Positions 34,398 to 46,468 of a DNA stretch of 64,000 nt are shown here, piece by piece. The stretch covers positions 1 through 64,000 of the forward strand of contig NZ_JAHLMF010000003.1 of the NCBI RefSeq assembly GCF_018919385.1, written 5' to 3'. Both the position numbers and the translations under genes were made by a program. The notes beneath the pieces were generated by a model. The model made no database searches. It worked only from the letters and a program-made list of their open reading frames with translations, and was not told the origin of the DNA. Position 1 is the first letter of the stretch. Every line of letters starts with the position of its first letter. Source of the DNA: Geomonas diazotrophica (GTDB lineage: Bacteria; Desulfobacterota; Desulfuromonadia; Geobacterales; Geobacteraceae).

Positions 34398-34807
34398 TTC
34401 GTCAGGATGAAGCGGGCGCCGGCGGGGATCTTGTAGTCGGGCAGCTCGTCCGGCTCGACCCAGCGCGCCTCGGCCACTTCGTCCTGGTTGTGGTTCACGT
34501 CGCAGAAAAGCGGCGTGCAGCGGTAGTAGATGATGATGAAGTGGTAGTTGGCCTCCCCCGGCGTCACGTGCTCGAACACGTCGATGAGATTCCCCACTTC
34601 CACCTCGAGGCCCACCTCTTCCCAGACCTCGCGCTTGAGCGCCGCCACGATAGGCTCGCCCAGGTCGATCTTGCCGCCGGGCATCACCCACTCCCCCTGG
34701 AAGGGGGGGATGTTCCTCTTGGTGAGGAGCACACGGCCGTCGGTGTCGATGATGACGGCGACCACCGAGGTGACTATGTGGCTGGCCTTGAAACCGTTTT
34801 GCTCCAT
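34349..34807 (-). CDS. Nudix hydrolase
   Basis: A 152-aa protein with a complete Nudix box at 45-67: GGKIDLGEPIVAALKREVWE then EVGL, fitting Gx5Ex7REUxEExGU. The family hydrolyses nucleoside diphosphate derivatives linked to another group; the substrate is unknown. The C-terminus is odd: FETDKDKDKDKEKD, a low-complexity charged tail made by a CTTTGT-type repeat inside a duplicated segment. I chose ATG 34807; a GTG six codons upstream lies inside a strong hairpin. It follows argG and precedes the nitrilase-like gene. Confidence 0.88.
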   Translation of the reverse strand: MEQNGFKASHIVTSVVAVIIDTDGRVLLTKRNIPPFQGEWVMPGGKIDLGEPIVAALKREVWEEVGLEVEVGNLIDVFEHVTPGEANYHFIIIYYRCTPLFCDVNHNQDEVAEARWVEPDELPDYKIPAGARFILTKIFETDKDKDKDKEKD

Positions 34808-34815
34808 ATAAGCGG

Positions 34816-34844
34816 ATAGGGGCACGAAAGCCTCGTGCCCCTAT
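34816..34844. promoter_or_regulatory. Strong 12-bp hairpin between argG and the Nudix start
   Basis: ATAGGGGCACGA (34816-34827) and TCGTGCCCCTAT (34833-34844) form a perfect stem with a 5-nt loop, 8 nt before the Nudix ATG. There is no T-tract, so an mRNA-processing, stability or translation-control role is as likely as termination. It could also be a REP-type repeat. Confidence 0.55.
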
Positions 34845-34868
34845 GACCCTCCTTTACTGCAGTCGGAA

Positions 34869-36089
34869 CTACTTGTTCTTGTTGGCCTGCATCAGGGAGC
34901 GGATCCTGAGCCTCAGCGAGTTCAGCTTGATGAAGCCCTCGGCGTCCGCCTGGTTGTAGACCTGGTCCTTCTCGAAGGTGGCGAAGTCGAGGTTGAACAG
35001 GGAGTCGCTCTCGGACTTCCTGCCCACGGTGCGCACGTGCCCTTTGTAAAGCTTCAGGCGCGCGACGCCGTTCACGGTCTTCTGGGAGTCGTCGATCAGG
35101 CACTGCATCATCTCGCGCTCCGGGGAGAACCAGTAGCCGTTGTAGATCATCTCGGCGTAGCGCGGGATCAGGGAATCCCTCAGGTGCATCACCTCGCGGT
35201 CCATGGTGATCTGCTCGACCGCCATGTGGGCCTCGCGCAGGATGGTGCCGCCCGGGGTCTCGTACACGCCGCGGGACTTCATGCCGACCGAACGGTTTTC
35301 GAGGAGGTCGACGCGGCCGATGCCGTGCTCGCCGCCGATGGTGTTCAGGTGGGCCAGAAGCTGCGCCGGGGACATGCGCACGCCGTCGACGGCTACCGCG
35401 TTACCCTTTTCGAACTCGATCTCGATGTACTGCGGCTTGTTGGGCGCCTTCTCCGGTGCCTTGGTGAGCACGAACATGTTCTCGGGCGGCTCGAGCCAGG
35501 TGTCCTCCAGGATGCCCCCTTCGAAGGAGATGTGCAAAAGGTTGCGGTCGGAAGACCAGGGGCGCTTCTTGGTGATCGGGATCGGGATGTCGTTTCTCTT
35601 GGCGTAGTTGATCAGCGCCTGGCGGGAGTTGAGCTTCCACTCCCTCCACGGGGCCACCACGGTGATGGCCGGGTTGAAGTGGTAGTAGGCCAGCTCGAAG
35701 CGGACCTGGTCGTTCCCCTTGCCGGTGGCGCCGTGGGAGACGGCGTCGCACCCCTCGATCTTGGCGATCTCCATCTGGCGCTTGGCGATCAGCGGACGCG
35801 CGATGGAGGTGCCCAAGAGGTAAGACCCCTCGTAGATGGCGTTGGCGCGGAACATCGGGTACACGAAGTCGCTGACGAACTCCTCGCGCAGGTCGTCGAT
35901 GTACACCTTGTCGGCGCCCGTCTTGAATGCCTTCTCGCGCACCGGCTCCAGCTCGTCGCCCTGGCCCAGGTCTGCGGAGAACGTCACCACCTCGCAGCCG
36001 TACTCGTTCTTGAGCCACTTGAGGATGATGGAGGTGTCAAGCCCGCCCGAGTAGGCGAGGACGATCTTTTTCACTTCTTTCTTTGCCAT
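34869..36089 (-). CDS. argG: Argininosuccinate synthase
   Basis: A 406-aa enzyme joining citrulline and aspartate with ATP. The ATP P-loop-like motif [17 protein letters not shown] is at the N-terminus, followed by [17 protein letters not shown]-type sequence ([17 protein letters not shown]) and [18 protein letters not shown]. Length is typical. It lies 54 bp downstream of argF in the same direction and is probably in its transcript. Confidence 0.97.
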   Translation of the reverse strand: MAKKEVKKIVLAYSGGLDTSIILKWLKNEYGCEVVTFSADLGQGDELEPVREKAFKTGADKVYIDDLREEFVSDFVYPMFRANAIYEGSYLLGTSIARPLIAKRQMEIAKIEGCDAVSHGATGKGNDQVRFELAYYHFNPAITVVAPWREWKLNSRQALINYAKRNDIPIPITKKRPWSSDRNLLHISFEGGILEDTWLEPPENMFVLTKAPEKAPNKPQYIEIEFEKGNAVAVDGVRMSPAQLLAHLNTIGGEHGIGRVDLLENRSVGMKSRGVYETPGGTILREAHMAVEQITMDREVMHLRDSLIPRYAEMIYNGYWFSPEREMMQCLIDDSQKTVNGVARLKLYKGHVRTVGRKSESDSLFNLDFATFEKDQVYNQADAEGFIKLNSLRLRIRSLMQANKNK

Positions 36090-36143
36090 GGGTTCTCCTT
36101 TGGTCGTTGATCGCTCTGGCCACCCTGAGGGCGGCCGGTCGGA

Positions 36144-37055
36144 TTATTTCATCAGTGTGGCCATGATGGCTTTCTGGACGTGCAGGCGGTTCTCCGCTTC
36201 GTCCCAGACGGCGGAGTGGGGACCTTCGATAACCTCGTCGCTGATCTCCTCGCCGCGGTGCGCCGGCAGGCAGTGCAGCACCATGGCGTTCCCCTTGGCG
36301 AGATCGAGCAGTTCCTCGTTCAGCTGGTAGCCGGCGAAGGCCTTCTCGCGGATCTTCTGCTCCTCTTCCTGTCCCATGCTGGCCCAGACGTCGGTGTTGA
36401 GCACGTCGGCGTCCTTGGCGGCCTCTTTGGGGTCGCGGGTGATCACGATCTTGGAGGAGCCGTTCTTCTGCGCCCACGCGAGCACCTCGGCGTTCGGGTC
36501 GTACCCTTCGGGGCAGGCCAGCGTCAGGTCGAAGCCGAAGATGGCGGCCGCCTCGATCCAGGAGTTGGCCATGTTGTTGCCGTCGCCGATCCAGGCGAAC
36601 TTGAGCCCGTCGTAGCTCCCCTTGTGCTCGATCACGGTGAACACGTCGGCCATGATCTGGCAGGGGTGGTGCAGGTCGGTCAGGCCGTTGATGACGGGGA
36701 TGGAGGCGTATTTCGCGAACTCCTCGACGGTCGCCTGGGCGAAGGTGCGGATCATGACGCCGTCGCAGTAGCGGGCCATGACGCGGGCGGTGTCCTTGAT
36801 CGGCTCGCCGCGCCCCATCTGGGAGTCCTTGCTGGAGATGAAGAGCGGGTGCCCCCCCAGCTGGTACATGCCGACCTCGAACGAGATCCTGGTGCGTGTC
36901 GAGGACTTCTCGAAGATCATGGCCAGCGATTTCCCCTTGAGGAGGTGGTGCTCGACGCCGCTCTTGGTCTTTGCTTTGAGGTCCTTGGTCAGGGCAAACA
37001 TGGCGTCCAGTTCGGCTTTGGTGAACTGGCTCAGCGCAAGGAAGTCTTTTTTCAT
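36144..37055 (-). CDS. argF: Ornithine carbamoyltransferase
   Basis: A 303-aa enzyme making citrulline from ornithine and carbamoyl phosphate. The carbamoyl-phosphate site is [11 protein letters not shown], with [29 protein letters not shown] next and the ornithine-binding [11 protein letters not shown] near the end. The length matches anabolic OTCases. It stands between argD and argG; a repeat-bearing gap of about 140 bp separates it from argD. Confidence 0.97.
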   Translation of the reverse strand: MKKDFLALSQFTKAELDAMFALTKDLKAKTKSGVEHHLLKGKSLAMIFEKSSTRTRISFEVGMYQLGGHPLFISSKDSQMGRGEPIKDTARVMARYCDGVMIRTFAQATVEEFAKYASIPVINGLTDLHHPCQIMADVFTVIEHKGSYDGLKFAWIGDGNNMANSWIEAAAIFGFDLTLACPEGYDPNAEVLAWAQKNGSSKIVITRDPKEAAKDADVLNTDVWASMGQEEEQKIREKAFAGYQLNEELLDLAKGNAMVLHCLPAHRGEEISDEVIEGPHSAVWDEAENRLHVQKAIMATLMK

Positions 37056-37117
37056 ATTCGCTTGTTCTCGCTTCTCGGTATGATAGTGCCGGCGTGCGGC
37101 ATCGCTACTCTTTGTTC

Positions 37118-37170
37118 CCTAGCCCCCCTCTCCCGTAGGGCGAGGGGAGCATCACTCCCCCCTCCGGGGG
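37118..37170. repeat. Short copy of the CTCTCCC/GGGGAG repeat
   Basis: CCCTCTCCCGTAGGGCGAGGGGAG is followed by CTCCCCCCTCCGGGGGAG, two small hairpins between argD and argF. They belong to the family seen at 21276-21381. Confidence 0.6.
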
Positions 37171-37198
37171 AGATGGGTGGACGGCGCGGGGACAACGC

Positions 37199-38392
37199 CT
37201 ACAGTTCCTGCAAAATCTCCGTCAAGGTGGCGATCATCTCGTCCACCTCCTTCTTCCCGACGATGAGCGGCGGGACGAAGCGGAGCACCTTCTCCTGGGC
37301 GCAGTTCAAGAGGAGCCCGCGGGAGAGGGCGGTCTTGACGATGTCGCCGCCCGGGATGGCGAGCTCCACGCCGATCATGAGGCCGATGCCGCGCACCTCG
37401 GTGATCAGGCCGGGGAACTTCCTGCCCAGCGCCTCCAGTTCGCCCATCAGGTACTCGCCGATCTCCTCGGTGTGGTTCAGGATCCCTTCCTCCTGGATGG
37501 CGCGCACGGTGGCCACCGCGGCGGCGGTCACCAGCGGGTTGCCGCCGAAGGTGGAGCCGTGGGTGCCCGGGGTGAAGGATTCCGCCAGCTTGTCGGTGGC
37601 GAGCATGGTCCCGATCGGGGCCCCGCCGGCCAGCGCCTTGGCGAGCGTCATGATGTCCGGGGTGATGCCGAAGTGCTCGTGGGCGAACATCTTGCCGGTG
37701 CGCCCCATCCCCACCTGGACCTCGTCGAAGATGAGGATCAGGTGGTTCTCGTCGCAGATCTTGCGCACTTCCTGGAAATAGGCGGCGTCGGGAACCACCA
37801 CGCCCCCCTCGCCCTGGATCGGCTCCAGCATGACGGCGCAGGTGCCGGGGCCGATGGCCTCCCTGAGCGCCTGGGCGTCGTTGAAGGGGATGTGGCGGAA
37901 GCCGTGCAGGAGCGGATCGAAGAACTTCTGCACCTTCTCCTGGCCGGTGGCGGAAACGGTAGCCATGGTGCGGCCGTGGAACGAGGATATGGCGGTGATG
38001 ATCTCGTAGCGGTCGAGCCCGAACTTCTCACGGCTGTACTTTCTGGCCAGCTTGATGGCCGCCTCGTTCGCCTCGGCGCCCGAGTTGCAGAAGAAGGCCT
38101 TGTTGGCGAAGGAGAGGTTGCACAAAAGCTCAGCCAGTTCGATCTGGGTCGGGATGTGGTAGTAGTTCGAGCAGTGGATCAGCTCGGCCGCCTGCTTGGC
38201 GAGCGCCGCCGTGACCTTGGGGTGGCAGTGACCGAGGTTGTTGACGGCGACCCCGGCCAGGAAGTCGAGGTAGCGTTTGCCGTCCGCGTCCCAGAGGTAG
38301 CATCCCTCGCCCTTAACCGGCACCAGCGGGTACCGTCCGTACGTCTTCATGATGTATTTGTCAGCCTTGTCTATCCAGGCAGATGAATTCAT
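37199..38392 (-). CDS. argD: Acetylornithine aminotransferase
   Basis: A 397-aa PLP enzyme of arginine synthesis that makes N-acetylornithine (it may also serve lysine synthesis). Seen are FCNSGAEANEAAIKLARKY, the PLP aspartate block LILIFDEVQVGMGRTG, and the PLP-binding lysine in MTLAKALAGGAPIG. Start MNSSAWIDKADKYIMKTYGR agrees with the class III aminotransferase family. It lies between argB and argF. Confidence 0.96.
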   Translation of the reverse strand: MNSSAWIDKADKYIMKTYGRYPLVPVKGEGCYLWDADGKRYLDFLAGVAVNNLGHCHPKVTAALAKQAAELIHCSNYYHIPTQIELAELLCNLSFANKAFFCNSGAEANEAAIKLARKYSREKFGLDRYEIITAISSFHGRTMATVSATGQEKVQKFFDPLLHGFRHIPFNDAQALREAIGPGTCAVMLEPIQGEGGVVVPDAAYFQEVRKICDENHLILIFDEVQVGMGRTGKMFAHEHFGITPDIMTLAKALAGGAPIGTMLATDKLAESFTPGTHGSTFGGNPLVTAAAVATVRAIQEEGILNHTEEIGEYLMGELEALGRKFPGLITEVRGIGLMIGVELAIPGGDIVKTALSRGLLLNCAQEKVLRFVPPLIVGKKEVDEMIATLTEILQEL

Positions 38393-38407
38393 AAAACCTC
38401 CAGAAGC

Positions 38408-38550
38408 CGTTCTATGTTCTGCGTTCCAGGTTCTACTTTAGAACCCGAACGGAACCGAACCGGCCGTCACTGAATCAATGTCACAGTATCTCCACCGCCG
38501 GCGCCTTGGCGCCGTGAACGTAGAACATAGAACATAGAATGCAGAACAGC
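38408..38550. repeat. GTTCTATGTTCT-type long inverted repeat, copy 1
   Basis: GTTCTATGTTCTGCGTTCC (from 38409) is answered by GAACGTAGAACATAGAACA and following bases to GAATGCAGAACAG (ending near 38549), around a centre of about 90 bp. A related element is at 46315-46462. It fills the argB-argD gap. Confidence 0.75.
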
Positions 38551-38552
38551 AG

Positions 38553-39431
38553 TTAAGCCTGTATCTCCGTCCCGATGCCTACGTTGGTGAAGATCTCCAA
38601 AAGGATGGCGTGCTCGATCCGGCCGTCCACGATGTGGGCCTTCTTGACTCCCGCGGCGAGCGCGTCGGTGCAGCAGGTCACTTTCGGGATCATGCCGCCG
38701 GTGACGGTGCCGTTGTCGATCAACTCAGGTACGTCGGCCAGCGGAATGCTGGAAAGAAGCTCCCCTTCCTTGTTCTTGACGCCGGAGACGTCGGTCAGGA
38801 GGATCAGCTTTTCCGCCCCGAGTGCCGCGGCGACCTTGCCGGCCACCACGTCTGCGTTGATGTTGTAGCTCTGCCCGTCGCGGCCCACACCCACCGGCGC
38901 GATGACCGGGATGAAGCCACCCTTTTCCAATGTCTGCAAAATGGCGGGATTCACTTCGACGACGTCGCCTACGAAGCCGATGTCGACCATCTCGACCCCG
39001 CCGTCCTCTCGTCGGATTTCCTGGAGCAGCTTCTCGCACAGCAAGAGGTTGCCGTCCTTGCCGGAAAGGCCCGCCGCCCGGCCGCCGTGCTGGTTGATGT
39101 AGCCGACCACCTCGCGGTTCACCTGCCCGGTCAGAACCATCTCCACCACGCCCATGGTTTCCGCGTCGGTCACGCGCATCCCCTTGACGAACTCCGACAC
39201 TATCCCGTAGCGCTTCAGTGTCTCGTTGATCTGGGGGCCGCCGCCGTGCACTACCACGGTGTTGATGCCGATGTATTTGAGCAGGATGATGTCAAGGGCA
39301 AAAGACTTCCTCAGCTTCTCTTCTGCCATGGCGTGCCCGCCGTACTTGATGACGATGGTCTTCCCCGAGAAACGCCTGATATAGGGAAGAGCCTCCATGA
39401 GGGTGCTCGCCTTCTCTATGAGATGCTGCAT
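38553..39431 (-). CDS. argB: Acetylglutamate kinase
   Basis: A 292-aa kinase phosphorylating N-acetylglutamate, the usual feedback-controlled step of the arginine pathway. Seen are [52 protein letters not shown] and [27 protein letters not shown]. The N-terminal extension helix (about 1-20) is the kind that makes arginine-sensitive hexamers. It is the first gene of the arg run. Confidence 0.97.
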   Translation of the reverse strand: MQHLIEKASTLMEALPYIRRFSGKTIVIKYGGHAMAEEKLRKSFALDIILLKYIGINTVVVHGGGPQINETLKRYGIVSEFVKGMRVTDAETMGVVEMVLTGQVNREVVGYINQHGGRAAGLSGKDGNLLLCEKLLQEIRREDGGVEMVDIGFVGDVVEVNPAILQTLEKGGFIPVIAPVGVGRDGQSYNINADVVAGKVAAALGAEKLILLTDVSGVKNKEGELLSSIPLADVPELIDNGTVTGGMIPKVTCCTDALAAGVKKAHIVDGRIEHAILLEIFTNVGIGTEIQA

Positions 39432-39528
39432 GAGTGCCTCTTCTAGCGTTAATTAGTGCACAGAAAGTCGTTAATATAGCAGATAGGGGGAAATAATCAA
39501 CTTCAAACAGGGGGAAGCCTCAGGCTTT

Positions 39529-40674
39529 TCAGGGGCTTTGGCTGGTTTTGCTGGGGAGGGTGATGACGACGCGGGTGCCGACGTTTTCCTCGCTGTCGAT
39601 GCTGACGGTACCGCCGTGCATCCGGATGAACTCGCGCACGTAGAAAAGGCCGAGTCCGAAGCCGCGCACCTGGCCGGTGTGCTCCTCGTCGACCTGGTAG
39701 AACTTCTCGAACAGCTTGGGGAGCTGCTCGGTGGGGATGCCGATCCCGTTGTCCTGGACCGTGATCTCGCACTGGTCTTCCAGGTTTCTCAGCGTCACGC
39801 AGACCACGCCGGTTTCCTTGGAGAACTTGATGGCGTTGTCGATCACCTGGCGCACGGCGAAGCTCACCTTGTCGCGGTCCAGCATAAGCTCCGGGACGTT
39901 GTCCAGGGTGATATGGGTGGTGACGCCGGGACGGTCGGCGATTTCCTGGGCTTCCTGCAAGAGCTTGGGGAGCAGCAGGTTGAGGGTGCAGGGTTCCAGG
40001 TTCAGCCCGACGCCGCTGTCCATGACCGAGGAGAAGGTCAGCAGGTCGGTGACCAGGTTTCCCAGGTAGCACGCCTCGTTGTAGATCAGCTTGATGTGTT
40101 CCTTGGCCCCCTCGTCGGACGGGTCGATCACCCCTGCCGCCAGGTTCTGCAGGAACAGCGAGATGGAGGTGATGGGGGTGCGGAATTTGTGGGAGATGAG
40201 CGACAGGAACACCGTCTTGAAACGGTCCAGGTTCCTGAGGTTGGCGATCTCCTCCTTGAGGGCCTTTTTCACCAGCGCCTTGCTGATGGCGCTCTTCAGC
40301 TGAAGCAGGTTGAGCGGCTTGGTGATGAAGTCGTCCGCGTCGGCCTTCAAGGCCTTCAGGATCAGGTCCTTGTCGGCAAAGCCGGTCATGATGATGACCA
40401 CCATGGTCGGCTCCCGCTCCTTGAGCTTTTTCAGGAGCTCGATGCCGTCCATCCGGGGCATCATGACGTCGGTGAGAATGACGTCGATGCCGCCGCGCAG
40501 GAATATCTCGTACGCCTCCTGCCCGTCCCCCGCCTCGACGATGTGGTAGTCGTTGAGCACCCGCTTGCACAGGTCGCGGATCACCCCTTCATCGTCGACG
40601 ATGAGGATGGTCTGCTTTTCCCTGTCGTGCAGGAGTTCCTGGCTGTGCTGGGCGGTCAGTTCGAGCATCGGCAT
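39529..40674 (-). CDS. Receiver domain fused in front of a histidine kinase
   Basis: A 381-aa cytoplasmic protein with a CheY-like receiver first (about 22-138; phosphoacceptor Asp69 in ILTDVMMPRMDG, Lys119) and then a HisKA/HATPase kinase (His162 in SHKFRTPITS; N-box NAIKFS; G boxes DNGIGIP and GFGLGL). There is no membrane segment or sensor domain, so input probably comes by phosphotransfer to the receiver. Such receiver-kinase proteins are frequent in Geobacter. It lies between alaS and argB and has no partner regulator nearby. Confidence 0.9.
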   Translation of the reverse strand: MPMLELTAQHSQELLHDREKQTILIVDDEGVIRDLCKRVLNDYHIVEAGDGQEAYEIFLRGGIDVILTDVMMPRMDGIELLKKLKEREPTMVVIIMTGFADKDLILKALKADADDFITKPLNLLQLKSAISKALVKKALKEEIANLRNLDRFKTVFLSLISHKFRTPITSISLFLQNLAAGVIDPSDEGAKEHIKLIYNEACYLGNLVTDLLTFSSVMDSGVGLNLEPCTLNLLLPKLLQEAQEIADRPGVTTHITLDNVPELMLDRDKVSFAVRQVIDNAIKFSKETGVVCVTLRNLEDQCEITVQDNGIGIPTEQLPKLFEKFYQVDEEHTGQVRGFGLGLFYVREFIRMHGGTVSIDSEENVGTRVVITLPSKTSQSP

Positions 40675-40771
40675 GTCCCGGTTGTGCTGGATTTGTCTGC
40701 CTGTCTTACCTGGCGACGGCTTTACTGCGTTGGAGTTTGCCTCTCCTTTCCGGCAAGGAGGGTGCCAATAA

Positions 40772-40800
40772 CTCCCCCTCCCCCGCCAGGGGGAGGGGAG
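40772..40800. repeat. CTCCCCC/GGGGGAG hairpin
   Basis: CTCCCCCTCCCCC and GGGGGAGGGGAG flank a short GCCA loop upstream of the receiver-kinase gene and just downstream of alaS. It belongs to the CTCTCCC repeat family and could help end the alaS transcript, though there is no T-tract. Confidence 0.55.
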
Positions 40801-40813
40801 CCGGATGATCGTT

Positions 40814-43441
<2,628 letters not shown>

Positions 43442-43537
43442 AAAAAAACCTCAAATAAAATGGGATATCTAAACCTTGTAACGGTTGTGCGTCGTGCGGG
43501 GGTGTACAGGGTGCACCCTTTTCCCGGGGCTGGTGTG

Positions 43538-43560
43538 GGGGGCGAATGATTATTCGCCCG
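43538..43560. repeat. GGGGCGAAT-type palindrome
   Basis: GGGGGGCGAATGATTATTCG then CCCG sits immediately before the recX stop, in the recX-alaS gap. It is one of the six or so copies of this palindrome in the window. Confidence 0.7.
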
Positions 43561-43563
43561 CCT

Positions 43564-44025
43564 TCAATCCTCCTGCGCCTTCAGCTCGCGGAAGATGGCC
43601 GAGAGGGAAAAACCCTTCCTCTGCAGGTAGCCTACGATGCGCCGCTTCTCCTTGTCGGAGGCGGTGGCCGCGTCGAAACCGGGATAGCGGCGCTGCATCA
43701 ACTGCGTCAACAGCTCAGCCTCGCTGTACTCCAGTGCCATCTCGTCCAGCACCTGGCTCACGATGTTCCCTGCCACGCCGCGGCGGGAGAGTTCCAGCTT
43801 CAGCCTCGGCCCGACCCCCTTGCCGTTTCGCAGCGCCGAGGAGGCGAAGCTGCGGGCGAAGCGCAGGTCGTCCAGGTAGCCGAGCTCCTTCATCCGGACT
43901 ACGCTCGCCTCGATCTCTCCCTCTTGGTACCCCTTGCCGGAAAGCTTCTTCCTAAGCTCCCCCTCGGAGTGGTCGCGCAGGGTGAGAACGCGCAGGGAGC
44001 AGTCGAAGGCGCTACCGCGCTGCAC
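43564..44025 (-). CDS. recX: Regulatory protein RecX
   Basis: A 153-aa inhibitor and modulator of RecA filaments. It contains the three-helix repeats of the family: LRVLTLRDHSEGELRKKLSGKGYQEGE-type start, LGYLDDLRFARSFASS and KLELSRRGVAGNIV, then a last YLQRKGFSLSAIFREL. The GTG start directly abuts the pilT stop (TAGGTG), so translation is probably coupled to pilT. It lies two genes from recA, as in Geobacter. Confidence 0.92.
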   Translation of the reverse strand: MQRGSAFDCSLRVLTLRDHSEGELRKKLSGKGYQEGEIEASVVRMKELGYLDDLRFARSFASSALRNGKGVGPRLKLELSRRGVAGNIVSQVLDEMALEYSEAELLTQLMQRRYPGFDAATASDKEKRRIVGYLQRKGFSLSAIFRELKAQED

Positions 44026-45186
44026 CTAGTACTTCTCGATGACCAGGTCCCCTTCGCCGCCTTCGGCCGCAGCTTCCGGCTCTTCGGCGAAGTTGTCCCA
44101 GCTGGAGTCCGAGGTGGAGGAGATGCCGGAAACCTTGAGGGCGAAGTCGTCGGGGTTGCTGGACTGGCGCATGGCCTCTTCGTAGGTGATCAGCTTCCTG
44201 CTCAAAAGCTGCATGAGCGACTGGTCGAAGGTCTGCATCCCGTAGCTCGTGTGCCCCTGGGCGATGGCGTCCGGGATCTGCTTGGTCTTTTCCTTGTCGT
44301 CGATGCAGTCCCTGATGCGCGCGGTGCCGATCATGACCTCGACGGCGGGGACGCGCCCCTTGCCGTCCATGCGGGGGACCAGCCTCTGCGAGATGACCCC
44401 CCTCAGGATGCCGGCCAGCTGCATCCTCACCTGGCGCTGGTGGAAGGGGGGGAACACCGAGATGACCCTGTTGATGGTCTCGGCGGCGTCCAGGGTGTGC
44501 AGGGTGGAGAGCACGAGGTGCCCGGTCTCGGCGGCGGTCAGCGCGGTCTCTATGGTCTCGTAGTCGCGCATCTCGCCCACCAGGATCACGTCGGGGTCCT
44601 GGCGCAGGGCCGAGGTGAGCGCCTTGCCGAAGGTGAGCGTGTCGAAGCCGACCTCGCGCTGGCTGATCAGGCTCTTCTTGTCCTTGTGCAGGTACTCGAC
44701 CGGGTCCTCGATGGTGATGATGTTGCAGGTCCGGTGCTCGTTGATGTAGTCGATGATGGAGGCGAGCGTGGTGGACTTGCCGGAACCGGTGGTGCCGGTG
44801 ACCAGGACCAGGCCGCGCTGCTCCAGTGCGAGTTTCTTCAGCACCGGCGGCAGGTTCAGCGTCTCCAGGGTGGGGATGGCGATCGGAATGGCGCGCAGCA
44901 CCATCGCCACCGTCCCGCGCTGGGCGAAGGCGTTGACGCGGAAGCGCCCGAGACCCGGGACCCCGTAGGAGAGGTCCACTTCGTAGTTCTCCTCGAAGAT
45001 CCGCTTCTGGCGCTCGTTCATGATGGAGAAGGCCATGTTCCTGACCACCTCGCTGGAGAGCCGCTCCGCGTTGGGGATGGCACGCAGGGAGCCGTCGATC
45101 CTGACGATGGGGGGAAGCCCCGCCTTCAGGTGGATGTCCGACCCCTTCGCCTTCATGGCTATGCCGAGGATCTCGTTAAGTTGCAT
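44026..45186 (-). CDS. pilT: PilT-type twitching motility ATPase
   Basis: A 386-aa cytoplasmic hexameric ATPase that powers type IV pilus retraction. It starts MQLNEILGIAMKAKGSDIHLKAG, with Walker A GTTGSGKSTT (about 130-139), the Asp box ITIEDPVEYLH, Walker B RQDPDVILVGEMRD and the His box TGHLVLSTLHT. The acidic C-terminal tail (EEPEAAAEGGEGDLVIEKY) is longer than in E. coli-type PilT. Geobacters carry several PilT paralogues, so this is not necessarily the main one. It lies 3 bp after recA. Confidence 0.92.
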   Translation of the reverse strand: MQLNEILGIAMKAKGSDIHLKAGLPPIVRIDGSLRAIPNAERLSSEVVRNMAFSIMNERQKRIFEENYEVDLSYGVPGLGRFRVNAFAQRGTVAMVLRAIPIAIPTLETLNLPPVLKKLALEQRGLVLVTGTTGSGKSTTLASIIDYINEHRTCNIITIEDPVEYLHKDKKSLISQREVGFDTLTFGKALTSALRQDPDVILVGEMRDYETIETALTAAETGHLVLSTLHTLDAAETINRVISVFPPFHQRQVRMQLAGILRGVISQRLVPRMDGKGRVPAVEVMIGTARIRDCIDDKEKTKQIPDAIAQGHTSYGMQTFDQSLMQLLSRKLITYEEAMRQSSNPDDFALKVSGISSTSDSSWDNFAEEPEAAAEGGEGDLVIEKY

Positions 45187-45189
45187 GGC

Positions 45190-46206
<1,017 letters not shown>

Positions 46207-46249
46207 CGTTTTATATCTCCTTAGCCTTGTCAGGCGCTGTTTTGGGTCT

Positions 46250-46261
46250 GGTTCCGGAACC
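46250..46261. promoter_or_regulatory. Perfect 12-bp palindrome upstream of recA
   Basis: GGTTCCGGAACC lies 44-55 nt before the recA start codon, where an SOS operator would be expected. It does not fit the GGTT-N2-C-N4-G-N3-ACC pattern that I recall for Geobacter LexA, although it shares GGTT/ACC ends. Confidence 0.45.
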
Positions 46262-46314
46262 AATCACACATAACACAACTAAAACCGCAAAGGCAAATGC
46301 AAAGGCGACCGTTC

Positions 46315-46462
46315 CGCGTTCTATGTTCTGCGTTCTACGTTAAAACCTCGAAAAGCGACTTCCCCCCCCGGCGCGACAGCCGATTTTCCCGCGCCGCCGC
46401 CCAAAGCAGTCGCCCTGGAACATGGAACGTAGAACATAGAACATAGAACGTAGAACCTGGAA
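46315..46462. repeat. GTTCTATGTTCT-type long inverted repeat, copy 2
   Basis: GTTCTATGTTCTGCGTTC (from 46318) is answered by GAACGTAGAACATAGAACAT and GAACGTAGAACCTGGAAC (ending 46462), around a GC-rich centre. It is related to 38408-38550 and separates recA from the kinase gene. Confidence 0.75.
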
Positions 46463-46468
46463 CACGTT

